64,000 nucleotides of DNA, from contig NZ_JBHSAP010000004.1 in the NCBI RefSeq assembly GCF_042650125.1, positions 62,001 to 126,000 on the forward strand. The letters are read 5' to 3'. The notes beneath the pieces were generated by a model. That model was not told the origin of the DNA, searched no databases, and saw nothing but the letters and a program-made list of their open reading frames with translations. Source of the stretch: Salinithrix halophila (GTDB taxonomy: Bacteria > Bacillota > Bacilli > Thermoactinomycetales > DSM-45169). The translations under genes and the position numbers were made by a program. This document shows positions 17,382 through 25,396 of the stretch, in pieces (the stretch's first letter is position 1; the number at the start of each line of letters is the position of its first letter).

Positions 17382-17993
17382 TTGTTCCTACGCATCCTCT
17401 CGATGGTGCTCATCCTGGGCGGCCTTCTGACCGTAGGTTACAACGGCTACCACTGGTGGAAAGAAGCCCATCTCGTTCAGGAGTACGACGATAAGTCTTA
17501 CACCGTCTCCTCCAAAGATGAGAAAAAGCCCTTGAAACCCCTGAAGGAAGGCATTCAGTACAAGAAAAAGCCCCAATTGGATGAGTCCGTCGGCAATCTG
17601 ATCATCCCGCGCCTCAAAGCGCGCGTCCCCCTCGTTGAAGGGATCGGTCGACCACAACTGGCCAAAGGCGTCGGCCACTACCCCGGGAAAGACCTCGTCT
17701 TCCCCGGCGAAACCGGCAACGCCGTCCTTGCCGGACACCGCGAGACCACCTTTAAAAACATGGGGAAAATCAAGAAGGGTGACCACCTCATCGTCACCAA
17801 CGAGGAAGGCACCTTCACCTACGCCGTTCACAAAATGTGGGTAGCCAAGGCGAATGACCGTACCGTCATCGTCCCCCGCAAAAAACCGATCCTCACCCTG
17901 ATCACCTGCTACCCCTTCGACCAGATCGGTACCGCCCCTGAGCGCTACATCGTCGAAGCCCAGCTGGTGAAAATCGAGGAACCGAAGGGTTGA
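17382..17993 (+). CDS. Class D sortase
   Basis: Sortase transpeptidase, 203 residues, with an N-terminal membrane anchor (LSMVLILGGLLTVGYNGYHW). Catalytic His119 is in LAGHRE, Cys176 in TLITCYPF and Arg188 in APERYIVEA. It starts 18 bases after its presumed substrate, the MPDTA protein, so the pair is a dedicated anchoring unit. TTG start with GAAGGA 11 bases upstream; an internal ATG at 17403 is an alternative. Confidence 0.93.
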   Translation: MFLRILSMVLILGGLLTVGYNGYHWWKEAHLVQEYDDKSYTVSSKDEKKPLKPLKEGIQYKKKPQLDESVGNLIIPRLKARVPLVEGIGRPQLAKGVGHYPGKDLVFPGETGNAVLAGHRETTFKNMGKIKKGDHLIVTNEEGTFTYAVHKMWVAKANDRTVIVPRKKPILTLITCYPFDQIGTAPERYIVEAQLVKIEEPKG

Positions 17994-18035
17994 GTAGAAC
18001 CACTGGAAGCTTCCAAGTATCATAAGCAGCTGCTG

Positions 18036-18072
18036 AAAACCCCCACTCCCAGGGCCCGGGAGTGGGGGTTTT
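18036..18072. terminator. Terminator after the sortase gene
   Basis: AAAACCCCCACTCCC pairs perfectly with GGGAGTGGGGGTTTT around a 7-base loop; usable in both directions. Confidence 0.9.
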
Positions 18073-18180
18073 ACAATGGATGGAGGTGTTGCGGGCCGCT
18101 TCCATTGTTTGATTGATAACATTGTCAGTTGCTCCCTTTTCCTTTTTCCCACATGTCAGTTTTTTGTGACGCTTGTTTGC

Positions 18181-18197
18181 GTTATAATTGTTATAAC
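18181..18197. promoter_or_regulatory. Palindromic candidate operator of the toxin-antitoxin pair
   Basis: GTTATAATTGTTATAAC is a perfect 7-bp inverted repeat with spacer TTG, 70 bases upstream of the antitoxin ATG. It contains TATAAT, so binding there could block a promoter. Autoregulation by the antitoxin is an inference. Confidence 0.45.
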
Positions 18198-18267
18198 AAA
18201 TTATCATGTTTAAACGATGTACAACATATCTATACTGGAAGGAGCGAGTAGAAAAGTGGAGGTATCT

Positions 18268-18525
18268 ATGGATAAGCGCCGAACGTTTCGCAAGGTGGGG
18301 CGTATGGGGAACAGCCCCGGCATCAGCCTACCATCCGAGTACCTGGAAAAGATCAACTTACAAAGGGGCGATGAATGTGAAGTCGTTATCGATGAACAGC
18401 GTAAGGAAATTCGTATTCGCCCCGTGCAACCCATCCCGGAAGGACTCAGCCCCGAATTTATGAAAGCACTGGACGAGACGCACGAACAATTTGAAGAAGC
18501 GTTGCGCAATCTGCGCGACAGATAA
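18268..18525 (+). CDS. AbrB/MazE-type antitoxin
   Basis: 85 residues. The N-terminal swapped-hairpin AbrB domain (FRKVGRMGNSPGISLPSEYL, followed by GDECEVVID and KEIRIRP) binds DNA. The acidic helical tail EALDETHEQFEEALRNL-like segment probably neutralises the toxin. GGAGG lies 5 bases before ATG 18268, so the frame from 18217 is too long. The stop is 4 bases before the toxin start. Confidence 0.88.
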   Translation: MDKRRTFRKVGRMGNSPGISLPSEYLEKINLQRGDECEVVIDEQRKEIRIRPVQPIPEGLSPEFMKALDETHEQFEEALRNLRDR

Positions 18526-18529
18526 GCCG

Positions 18530-18967
18530 ATGACGGTATACTTAACGCTAGAAGAAGTCGTCGCCACGCACTACCTCACGATGAAGCGCTTCAATGACGA
18601 AGCCGAGGCGGGAATAAAGTTTCCTGATCGTCTCGAAGCAGTTGTCTATCGCCCGATGGCGGAATCCTTCGGACACGAAGTACACCCAACACTGTGGAGG
18701 AAGGCCGCAGCGATGACGCAGTCGCTGGTACAGGATCATCCCTTCCATAATGGAAACAAGCGTACAGCCCTAGCGGCACTCGGTACCTTCCTGCGGCTTA
18801 ACGGCTATATCCTCGGACTAACGAATCGGGATGCGGAAGAACTTATGGTAGCTGTCGCGGCAGACAAGCGCTACAAGGGCGAAGACGGACTTACCTTGTT
18901 GGCACAAGAACTCGAAAAGGCGTCGATCTCTCGAGAGCCATATGAAAAGGACGGCAAAGGGCTTTAG
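18530..18967 (+). CDS. Doc/Fic-fold toxin
   Basis: 145 residues of the death-on-curing group. The Fic motif HPFHNGNKRTA (70-80) is intact, with catalytic His70 and the NKR anion-binding loop of Doc-like enzymes. Doc phosphorylates EF-Tu; AMP transfer is the alternative chemistry in the superfamily. Paired with the AbrB-type antitoxin four bases upstream, with no separate promoter visible. Confidence 0.9.
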   Translation: MTVYLTLEEVVATHYLTMKRFNDEAEAGIKFPDRLEAVVYRPMAESFGHEVHPTLWRKAAAMTQSLVQDHPFHNGNKRTALAALGTFLRLNGYILGLTNRDAEELMVAVAADKRYKGEDGLTLLAQELEKASISREPYEKDGKGL

Positions 18968-18983
18968 CCCCTGCCGTCCTTTT
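18945..18983 (+). terminator. Terminator of the toxin-antitoxin operon
   Basis: AAAAGGACGGCA pairs with TGCCGTCCTTTT; the toxin stop codon lies in the loop. The hairpin overlaps the coding end. Confidence 0.85.
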
Positions 18984-19010
18984 GCGATGACCCATTAACC
19001 TATGTTCTCT

Positions 19011-19307
19011 TCAAGACCCCGAGGCGATACCAATCAACATCAGAATCCAAAATCCCACCTTCAATACGAAAGTGCCGGTACCCAGTACAATACCGGCAAT
19101 CGCCTGCCCTTTTTTGATTTTCTTTCTCGCTCCAATGGCACCAAAGATAATCGCCAAGATCCAGAGGGGAAAGACCAGCCAGCCGACAAATGGGATGATC
19201 CCGATGACAAGGCCGATAATACCCAGCACCAAAGCAGCTGTTGCCAGCCCATTTCCCTCAGGTGTCTGAATAACAATCTTGGCCTCTTGGCTTTTTACTT
19301 CCTCCAT
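19011..19307 (-). CDS. DUF4190-type small membrane protein
   Basis: 98 residues. A short polar N-terminus is followed by GLATAALVLGIIGLVIGIIP and a second helix, then GQAIAGIVLGTGTFVL, the arrangement of DUF4190 proteins. Function unknown. ATG preceded by GGGAGG. Head of no obvious operon. Confidence 0.8.
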   Translation of the reverse strand: MEEVKSQEAKIVIQTPEGNGLATAALVLGIIGLVIGIIPFVGWLVFPLWILAIIFGAIGARKKIKKGQAIAGIVLGTGTFVLKVGFWILMLIGIASGS

Positions 19308-19432
19308 TTCAACAACCTCCCTACTATTTCCTTTTATTTACTTCGGCAGTTTACCACATGCGACAGTTAAAGATAATAATTTATCGATATTTTTCACCAA
19401 AAGCTGTACGCCTTTTCGAAAGCCCCCTTGAA

Positions 19433-19998
19433 TCATCCTTCATTGCCCGGCTCCCAATTTGGATCTTCGATTTTGGCCCATAAAGAATTAATAACAAGTA
19501 GTAGAATAGCGGATACGATCCCAATCATGATCGGGGCCAAGTTGGGAAAAGCCTTTCCAAACACCAATCCAGCCAAAGCTCCTCCTCCCCACCGGTACCT
19601 ACCAGTCGGAGAACAAAGCTAATCTTTCTTTTTGGTGCGAATACCTCGCTTAATACAAGCCTTCTATTTTTCAGGGCCCACCAAGTTAAAGAAACGAAAA
19701 TCATAATGGATAGGATCCCTACCCAAAGCTCCTCTCCAGTTCCTCTATAAAAAATAACAAAACCAAACAAGCTAAACAGATCAAATTGAACGATAGTGTA
19801 TATTCCTTTCCAATAACGACTCTGATCAAGCCTTCTTATAAGGCCGACAAGGGTCCACACACCACTTATAAGAACAATGACCAACCAAAAAGTTATCCAT
19901 GACTGTTTTGGCTCAGGGTACAATATAGAAATAAGGCCAAAAAATGACGAAATAAAAAATCCAAAATATATGACTCTCGAGTCGTGTTTCTGTTCCAA
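19433..19998 (-). pseudogene. Frameshifted copy of the 20085-20648 membrane protein gene
   Basis: The first ~135 codons are collinear with the neighbouring paralogue. Near 19582-19590 the frame is lost in a G-rich stretch and reading continues out of frame to a stop at 19525. The other frame then matches the paralogue to its end (GALAGLVFGKAFPNLAP, SLWAKIEDPNWEP) and stops at 19433. Restoring one G to the run GGTGGGGAGG gives GGGGG as in the paralogue, so a single-base deletion or a sequencing error explains it. TTG start after AAGGGG. Confidence 0.8.
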
Positions 19999-20084
19999 AA
20001 AATCTACCCCTTCTAACTGAACTAGGAGGGAATTTTATACCCTTTCGTCCTTAACCCTCAAGTGCTTTGATAAACTTATTAAAA

Positions 20085-20648
20085 TTACTCCACCTCTGGT
20101 TCCCAGTCGGGATCTTCAGTTTTTACCCACAAAGAATTCCATACCAGCAAGAGAATTGCGGACACGAGGCCAATCATCACCGGAGCTAAACTTGGAAATG
20201 CCTTTCCAAGCACCAACCCTGCTAGCACACCTCCCCCGCCACCCATAGCTACCAACCTGAGGATAAGGCTTATTTTTCTTTTGGGTGAAAGGATTTCACT
20301 TAACACAAGCCTTCGATTCTTGAATGCCCACCCAGCTATAGTAACAAATACTAGGATGGAAAGAATACCGATCCAAAGCTTCTCTCCGGTCCCTCTGTAA
20401 AAGAAAACAAAGCCAAACACGCTGAATAAATTGGATTGAATAAGACCATAAATTCCTCTCCAATGTCGATTTTGATCCAGCTTTTGTATGAACCCGATTA
20501 GAGTCCATATGCCCCCTACAATAATGATCGCCAACCAGCAGGTGATCCATGGTCGACTTGGTTCGGGAGTCAGTATAGCAAGCAATCCGAAGAACGATGA
20601 GACAAAATACATGTAGTATACCGCTCTTGAGTTAGGTTTCTCCTCCAA
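20085..20648 (-). CDS. Hypothetical membrane protein with five or six helices
   Basis: 187 residues. Hydrophobic helices include YYMYFVSSFFGLLAILTPEP and MIGLVSAILLLVWNSLWV, with a short acidic tail ending WEPEVE. I do not recognise the family. It is the intact partner of the frameshifted copy at 19433-19998, so the two arose by tandem duplication. TTG start after AAGGGTGAG. Possibly related to membrane-localised immunity or phage-resistance proteins, but nothing in the sequence shows this. Confidence 0.6.
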   Translation of the reverse strand: MEEKPNSRAVYYMYFVSSFFGLLAILTPEPSRPWITCWLAIIIVGGIWTLIGFIQKLDQNRHWRGIYGLIQSNLFSVFGFVFFYRGTGEKLWIGILSILVFVTIAGWAFKNRRLVLSEILSPKRKISLILRLVAMGGGGGVLAGLVLGKAFPSLAPVMIGLVSAILLLVWNSLWVKTEDPDWEPEVE

Positions 20649-20750
20649 TAGTACTCACCCTTTCTGGCATAGAAGAATTCCTTTAACCTTGCTGACCATC
20701 AAAGAGGAAAACACATACTGCAATCACGTCGCAATTTAATCATCTGCAAT

Positions 20751-20781
20751 TAAAAATCTGGCCATCTCTGGCGGCCAGATT
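20751..20781 (-). terminator. Terminator after the degenerate gene at 20888
   Basis: Minus strand AATCTGGCC and GGCCAGATT with a 9-base loop, followed by TTTTTAATT. Confidence 0.75.
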
Positions 20782-20887
20782 CCCCTGTTATTGCTTCATA
20801 ATTAATTAACCTTCAACTTCGACAATGGACAACACCATAGCCGCCTTTACAGGCTGAAGTCCTTGGAAATTTATTCTCCAAACCCGA

Positions 20888-21335
20888 TTATCTTATTTCA
20901 ATAATATCTTCAACTTCTTCGGGAGATCCGATATCTGATGTATACAAGATTTCTATATAGGCGGATAGATGCTTCTCGTACCGAGGTTGCTTCTGAAAAT
21001 CAATGGTATTTACCCCATCCTTTTTAACAGACGGATCGTAATAATAAATCTCAACAGAAGTATTTTTCTGGTATTCATTCAAAAAAGCAATGTGGGAGCC
21101 ACTTTTTCCCCTTTTGAATTTGGATACCCGTATAGATGACATTCACCCATGTTACAGCATACAGCAACATAAGCGGAAGGAGTGACATTCCATTTTTGAT
21201 GACAATGAATATAAAGACTAAAAGGAAAAATACGCCGCCTTTCATGCGTTGTCCGTTTGCATATTGACCCGCACCAGGGAGGGCTAATGTAAGGAGAATT
21301 GTTAAAACCAACCTCACTATCCCACCAACTTCCAC
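20888..21335 (-). pseudogene. Internally deleted relative of the 21464-22480 gene
   Basis: Two overlapping frames. The upstream one (21335 to 21075) is the membrane entry (LPGAGQYANGQRMKGGVF), matching LVPGTGQFVNGQRWKGILF of the neighbour. The downstream one (to 20888) matches the neighbour's C-terminus (VEIYYYDPSVKKDGVNTIDF against LEINYFDPSLKEEKGIDKVDF). About 200 central codons are missing and the halves are out of frame. A decayed tandem duplicate. Confidence 0.75.
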
Positions 21336-21377
21336 AAAAATAGGTTACTATCACCCTACAATGTTTTTAGTAGGTTG

Positions 21378-21420
21378 TTAAAAAACCCCCACTCCAGAAG
21401 TCTTCTACGAGTGAGGGTTT
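21378..21420 (-). terminator. Terminator after the 338-residue membrane protein gene
   Basis: Minus strand AAACCCTCACTC pairs with GAGTGGGGGTTT (one wobble) and is followed by a T-run. It ends the long Tad transcript. Confidence 0.75.
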
Positions 21421-21463
21421 TACAAATCGAGGAGGGATGAAAGTAACAGAATGTGATAAACGG

Positions 21464-22480
21464 TTATTTTACCAGTTCCAAATACTCTTCCAAATCCTGT
21501 ACAGATGAAATCTGGGAGATATCATCGACTTCCAAGAAGGCCGTTAAGTAGTCGTCATACCGAAGCTGCTCTGTAAAATCAACCTTATCTATGCCTTTCT
21601 CTTCTTTAAGTGATGGATCAAAATAGTTTATTTCCAAGCTGGCGTTAATTTTGTTTTGATTAAGCTGATCAACCAATTGATAAGCCTTCTCCATCTCTTC
21701 CCTTTTGTTACTTTCTGATAAAGATTTCGAGATATTAATTTGGACTTGTTGTTGGTATCGATCCGTCTTTTGGCGTATCTCAGAATAGGAGAGGTCTTGC
21801 CCAGCAAATTGCTCTTCCACCTGTTCCGCCACCGTCACTGTTGAATCCCAATTCATCAATGATGTAAATGAACCTTCTACTTGTGGTTTAATTTCTTCTC
21901 TCCCTTCTTTGGAGAGTTTGTGCAAATAATAGGTATCCGAAAAATTTCTTTTTTCCTTTTCAACTAAGAAATCTGAGTCCTTTTCTCCTCTGAGATGTCC
22001 TCTCATAGAATAGGTACTAATTTGCCAAGTATACTTTATCTGGTCAACATAAAATTCTTTCCCATACTTGTTATTCAGGTATGTTTCCGCCTCTTGTTTA
22101 ATCTTCTGTTCTTCCTGTTTGGATATACTGTTGTCTGGAAACACTCCTCCTAAAGAAACCATGGTTAATTTCTCCGCTCCCGCATCCACACCCCAGGTCA
22201 CGATTACCGCAATCAGAAAAGCTACAACTACTTCTACGATATATGGTTTTCCGGTCGGTGTTTCTCGCTTGCCGCGGATGATTTGAATACCGACGACCAC
22301 TGCATCCACCAATACCACGATATACAACAAATACATCGGAATCAGGGATACCGTATATTTGAGGACCAAACAGATAATATCCAGCCCGACAAATAAAATC
22401 CCCTTCCAGCGCTGTCCGTTTACAAATTGACCCGTTCCCGGAACCAACAACGATAGTAATATCGCAAAAAACAGCCTCAT
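21464..22480 (-). CDS. Membrane-anchored protein after the pilin-lipase fusion, candidate immunity protein
   Basis: 338 residues. Three N-terminal membrane helices (the first with LVPGTGQFVNGQRWKG, then two more to about residue 110) precede a polar domain of about 220 residues, probably outside the cell. No named family recognised. It starts 24 bases after the pilin-lipase stop, with RBS AAGGTGATGAA, and is the last gene of the Tad transcript. Position and topology would suit protection of the membrane against an extracellular lipase, as lipase immunity proteins do elsewhere. That function is an inference. A degenerate copy follows. Confidence 0.65.
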   Translation of the reverse strand: MRLFFAILLSLLVPGTGQFVNGQRWKGILFVGLDIICLVLKYTVSLIPMYLLYIVVLVDAVVVGIQIIRGKRETPTGKPYIVEVVVAFLIAVIVTWGVDAGAEKLTMVSLGGVFPDNSISKQEEQKIKQEAETYLNNKYGKEFYVDQIKYTWQISTYSMRGHLRGEKDSDFLVEKEKRNFSDTYYLHKLSKEGREEIKPQVEGSFTSLMNWDSTVTVAEQVEEQFAGQDLSYSEIRQKTDRYQQQVQINISKSLSESNKREEMEKAYQLVDQLNQNKINASLEINYFDPSLKEEKGIDKVDFTEQLRYDDYLTAFLEVDDISQISSVQDLEEYLELVK

Positions 22481-22504
22481 TTCATCACCTTCTTTATGAA
22501 AAGA

Positions 22505-23596
22505 TTACCTACTAATATTCCCATCTTTTCCGAATTGCCCATCAAAGGATTCGAGCCCATGCTCTTCTCCGATCCGACCAAATCCACCCTTCCCTGTATT
22601 TTTTCCCGCTCGGAACAGAGCGCCAATCTCACCTGAAGAAAGTGGGCTGGTATAATCATTACGTTCTTCTGGCTCTTGACCAGCACCCGTTACCACCGTT
22701 TTACCATAATGGATGCCATAATTCCCAATTGCATCTCCTTCATTGACATAGTTTACAACTTGGTCATCATTGGTACCAGTAACATTCTTAATATCATCCA
22801 AAACATTCATCCTGGGATTAAAAATAGCCTTCAATCCTTCTTTAGCTTTTCTTAATGCACCAAGTGTACCACCAGGATTCGGCTTTACTCCTGGAGCATT
22901 ATACGTTACTGCGGGCAGTCCGGTTTTTTTAGCCGCCATTTGTGCATGAAATCCACCTAGGGAATGTCCGGTAAGTACTATAGACGAATCTTTAGCTTTA
23001 GATTTTTTTTTCACTGCCTCAACAAACTTTTTTGCATTATGCTCTTGTACGCCGGTTGTCTGCGTCCATATCGTAGCGTCCTGACCCCACCAGTCAATAA
23101 ACTTACCTTCGGTATCGGAGCCACGAAAAGCGATCACTATTTCACCAGTCGCCCTATTTTTTACTGCTATTGCCTGAAACCCATTTGACAAATCTCTCTT
23201 ATCAAGAATCTTAGCATTTGGTGCCCCATGTTTATCAACACCAAAAATACCTTTAAAATCTCTGTTTTTCATCCCATTAATATCTTTATAGGCAATTTTA
23301 GACATTTGCCTCAACTGTTCATCAGATACCCCCACACCCTTAACATTTTTCGCTTGTTTTCGTTTCGGTGATGTTTGGGCTGTATTTTCATTTGATTTTT
23401 CTCCAGCACGAGCATGGCCGGAATTTCCACCACTTTTATCCCCATTAATAATAGCCACAATCTTATCCTTAACCGTCGTCTGACCATCGCCGGACATAAA
23501 ATTGTACAAGATCGTCGCCAAGGCCAGGACTCCCACCAATACTACCACATACTCTACTGTGGAGGCTCCTTTTCGCCCCCAATTATGTAGCTTCAT
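22505..23596 (-). CDS. Flp-pilin-like export domain fused to a class 3 lipase (candidate effector)
   Basis: 363 residues. The N-terminus is a Tad prepilin: basic MKLHNWGRKG, cleavage site G10/A11, Glu15 (ASTVEY) and a membrane helix to about 34. A Lys/Ser/Gly-rich linker (50-90) follows. The rest is an alpha/beta-hydrolase of the class 3 lipase type: AFRGSD (157-162), nucleophile Ser212 in GHSLGG, and a probable Asp288/His296 near EGDAIGNYGIHYGK. The start codon has AAGGTGGATTGCA upstream. It lies after the TadE-M23 gene at the end of the Tad operon. Base composition becomes AT-rich after the pilin part. Probably a pilus-exported phospholipase or lipase toxin. Confidence 0.85.
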   Translation of the reverse strand: MKLHNWGRKGASTVEYVVVLVGVLALATILYNFMSGDGQTTVKDKIVAIINGDKSGGNSGHARAGEKSNENTAQTSPKRKQAKNVKGVGVSDEQLRQMSKIAYKDINGMKNRDFKGIFGVDKHGAPNAKILDKRDLSNGFQAIAVKNRATGEIVIAFRGSDTEGKFIDWWGQDATIWTQTTGVQEHNAKKFVEAVKKKSKAKDSSIVLTGHSLGGFHAQMAAKKTGLPAVTYNAPGVKPNPGGTLGALRKAKEGLKAIFNPRMNVLDDIKNVTGTNDDQVVNYVNEGDAIGNYGIHYGKTVVTGAGQEPEERNDYTSPLSSGEIGALFRAGKNTGKGGFGRIGEEHGLESFDGQFGKDGNISR

Positions 23597-23625
23597 TGCA
23601 ATCCACCTTTATTCTCTATTCACTT

Positions 23626-24444
23626 TTATCGGAGAAATGCCATCGGATCGACGGGTCTGCCTCCAATTTTGACTTCGAAGTGCAAGTGGGGTCCTGAGGA
23701 ATTGCCGTTATTTCCGATTGCCCCGATGGGTTGGCCCCGCTCCACCCGCTCCCCCGCTTGGACTATCGGTTGGTCGCGGTACATATGAGCATACAGGGTT
23801 TCCATTCCGCCCCCGTGGTCAATCACGATATAGGTGCCATAGCTGCTGTCACCCAGGTTGGTTACTTGTTTGACGATCCCCGCTTCGGCAGCTTTCACCT
23901 CAGTGCCAATCGGTCCCGGGAAGTCCTGACCCGTATGACCGGAGTAACATCCAATAATGCCACATCCTGGTGGAACATCCACGGGGGAGGCAAGCTTTCC
24001 TCCAGGTAACACCGACCCGTTAGCGAGTGACATCATGCCAGAGGCGGAGACGTTATTCAACAACGGGGCTTCCGATCCACCCGAATATGTATAAGCGCTG
24101 GTGTTCATAAAGAGGAACGGGATGTCCGTTTTCGCCCGGACTTTCACTTGGTGGTTTTCAATTTTTACTTTTAAGGATTTCAATTTGTAACCGGTTGCTT
24201 TACCAAATGAAGCCTTTCCCTCTTCTTCAGCTAAATCGACGTCCCCCGTAGTGGAGGCGATTTTAACGGCGTCCCGAATCGCACTGTGGGTATCCATAAT
24301 TGCCACACCAAAAATCACTAGCTGCCATAAGGCAAGACTGATTAATAAGGCCAAAGGAAGAATCGAGACAAATTCGACGGTAGCGGCCCCTTTTCGGTTC
24401 CAAACCATTTGCCACCGATGAGCCAATCGCTGTAAAGCTTCCAT
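23626..24444 (-). CDS. TadE-like pseudopilin fused to an M23 peptidoglycan endopeptidase
   Basis: 272 residues from ATG 24444. Prepilin-like N-terminus RKG/AATVEF (G19/A20, Glu24) with the TadE continuation VSILPLALLISLALWQ, then a pilin-like domain to about 130. The M23/LytM domain has zinc ligands His170 and Asp174 (GHTGQDF) and His255 within GPHLHFEV, so it looks active. It would cut peptide crossbridges at the site where the pilus crosses the wall. The gene lies between tadE and the pilin-lipase fusion. RBS GAGGGGGG. Confidence 0.9.
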   Translation of the reverse strand: MEALQRLAHRWQMVWNRKGAATVEFVSILPLALLISLALWQLVIFGVAIMDTHSAIRDAVKIASTTGDVDLAEEEGKASFGKATGYKLKSLKVKIENHQVKVRAKTDIPFLFMNTSAYTYSGGSEAPLLNNVSASGMMSLANGSVLPGGKLASPVDVPPGCGIIGCYSGHTGQDFPGPIGTEVKAAEAGIVKQVTNLGDSSYGTYIVIDHGGGMETLYAHMYRDQPIVQAGERVERGQPIGAIGNNGNSSGPHLHFEVKIGGRPVDPMAFLR

Positions 24445-24468
24445 GATCATCCCCCCTCGTATGGAAAC

Positions 24469-24837
24469 TTAATGGATAACGACGGTTTTTTTCTCCCCAC
24501 GATAGGTCATGTCTTTGGATGGGATAAAGACGATCTTTACCTTGGTGACTGCTTGCGCCACAATATGTTTATCTTTTTCCTTGATCGTAAATTTGGATAG
24601 ATGATAGTAGTCCGAGGAAGGGAAGTCTTTCTTCCCTTGTTTCTCTACCTTTTTGAACTCTCCCGTCGTTGCGGCCACCCGGGCTTGGTCTCTTAGGAGT
24701 TCTTCCGTATGCATCATCGCTAGGACAAAAATCGCAGATTGCCAGATAAAGAGTGCAATCAAGACACAGAAAGGCAGAATGGTTACGAACTCTACCGTAA
24801 CGCCTCCCCGTTTCCTCCATTGTCTCACCTTTTTCAC
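24469..24837 (-). CDS. tadE: TadE-like pseudopilin
   Basis: 122 residues. Leader KKVRQWRKRG with cleavage G/GVTVEF and Glu at position 5, then the membrane helix TILPFCVLIALFIWQSAIFV and a small beta-rich domain. TadE proteins are minor pilins of Tad machines. GTG start overlapped by GGGGGGAGG. It lies 21 bases after the TadG-like gene. Confidence 0.88.
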   Translation of the reverse strand: MKKVRQWRKRGGVTVEFVTILPFCVLIALFIWQSAIFVLAMMHTEELLRDQARVAATTGEFKKVEKQGKKDFPSSDYYHLSKFTIKEKDKHIVAQAVTKVKIVFIPSKDMTYRGEKKTVVIH

Positions 24838-24858
24838 CCTCCCCCCTCATTCCATCTC

Positions 24859-25392
24859 TCACTCATAGGTCACTTCGATCGCTTTGTTCGGCAACCAGTC
24901 CAAATAATAGCGAGAAGGACCTGTCCCTGATCCGGTAATTTCATAGTCTTTAAAGTAGTCTTCAAAGATCAGGGAGCGAAAGGGGGTTCCCGCTTCCACT
25001 TCCACACGTCCATTACTAGAAAGGATAATCCGTCCTTTTCCTTTGGCTCCGTTCTTCTCCGCGTACTTTTTCGCAACGGCCTTTAACTGTTGTTCATGTC
25101 TGCGGACGACCTCTCGCATAAACGCCTGTTTTTGTTCATCAGACCCCAATATAGAACCATACGCGCCTCCGTCCAGTTGACGCATTTTTTCCGCCAGGCC
25201 CTGTCGAACCCAGCCATCTAGCTTTTGGGTTGCCGCTAGGCTGGCCGCATCAGCAGCCACTTGGGATGAAGAATGGGACATCCAAGCCACAACCAGAGAT
25301 CCAACTACCATGAATAGGAGCGCAAAAACAGGAAGACTGGCCACCCAGAGGGTGGCCACATTCCCTTTTTTGTTGAATACTTTTTGGATCAT
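24859..25392 (-). CDS. TadG-like pilus assembly protein
   Basis: 177 residues. Leader MIQKVFNKKGNVATLWVASL and a hydrophobic helix, then SSQVAADAASLAATQKLDGW, the DAA(S/A)LA segment typical of TadG/TadE-like proteins. The fifth residue after the glycine is Leu, not Glu, as usual for TadG-like proteins that are not processed or pack differently. Shorter than TadG proteins with a von Willebrand A domain; here that domain is in the separate gene upstream. Confidence 0.8.
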   Translation of the reverse strand: MIQKVFNKKGNVATLWVASLPVFALLFMVVGSLVVAWMSHSSSQVAADAASLAATQKLDGWVRQGLAEKMRQLDGGAYGSILGSDEQKQAFMREVVRRHEQQLKAVAKKYAEKNGAKGKGRIILSSNGRVEVEAGTPFRSLIFEDYFKDYEITGSGTGPSRYYLDWLPNKAIEVTYE

Positions 25393-25396
25393 CGTC

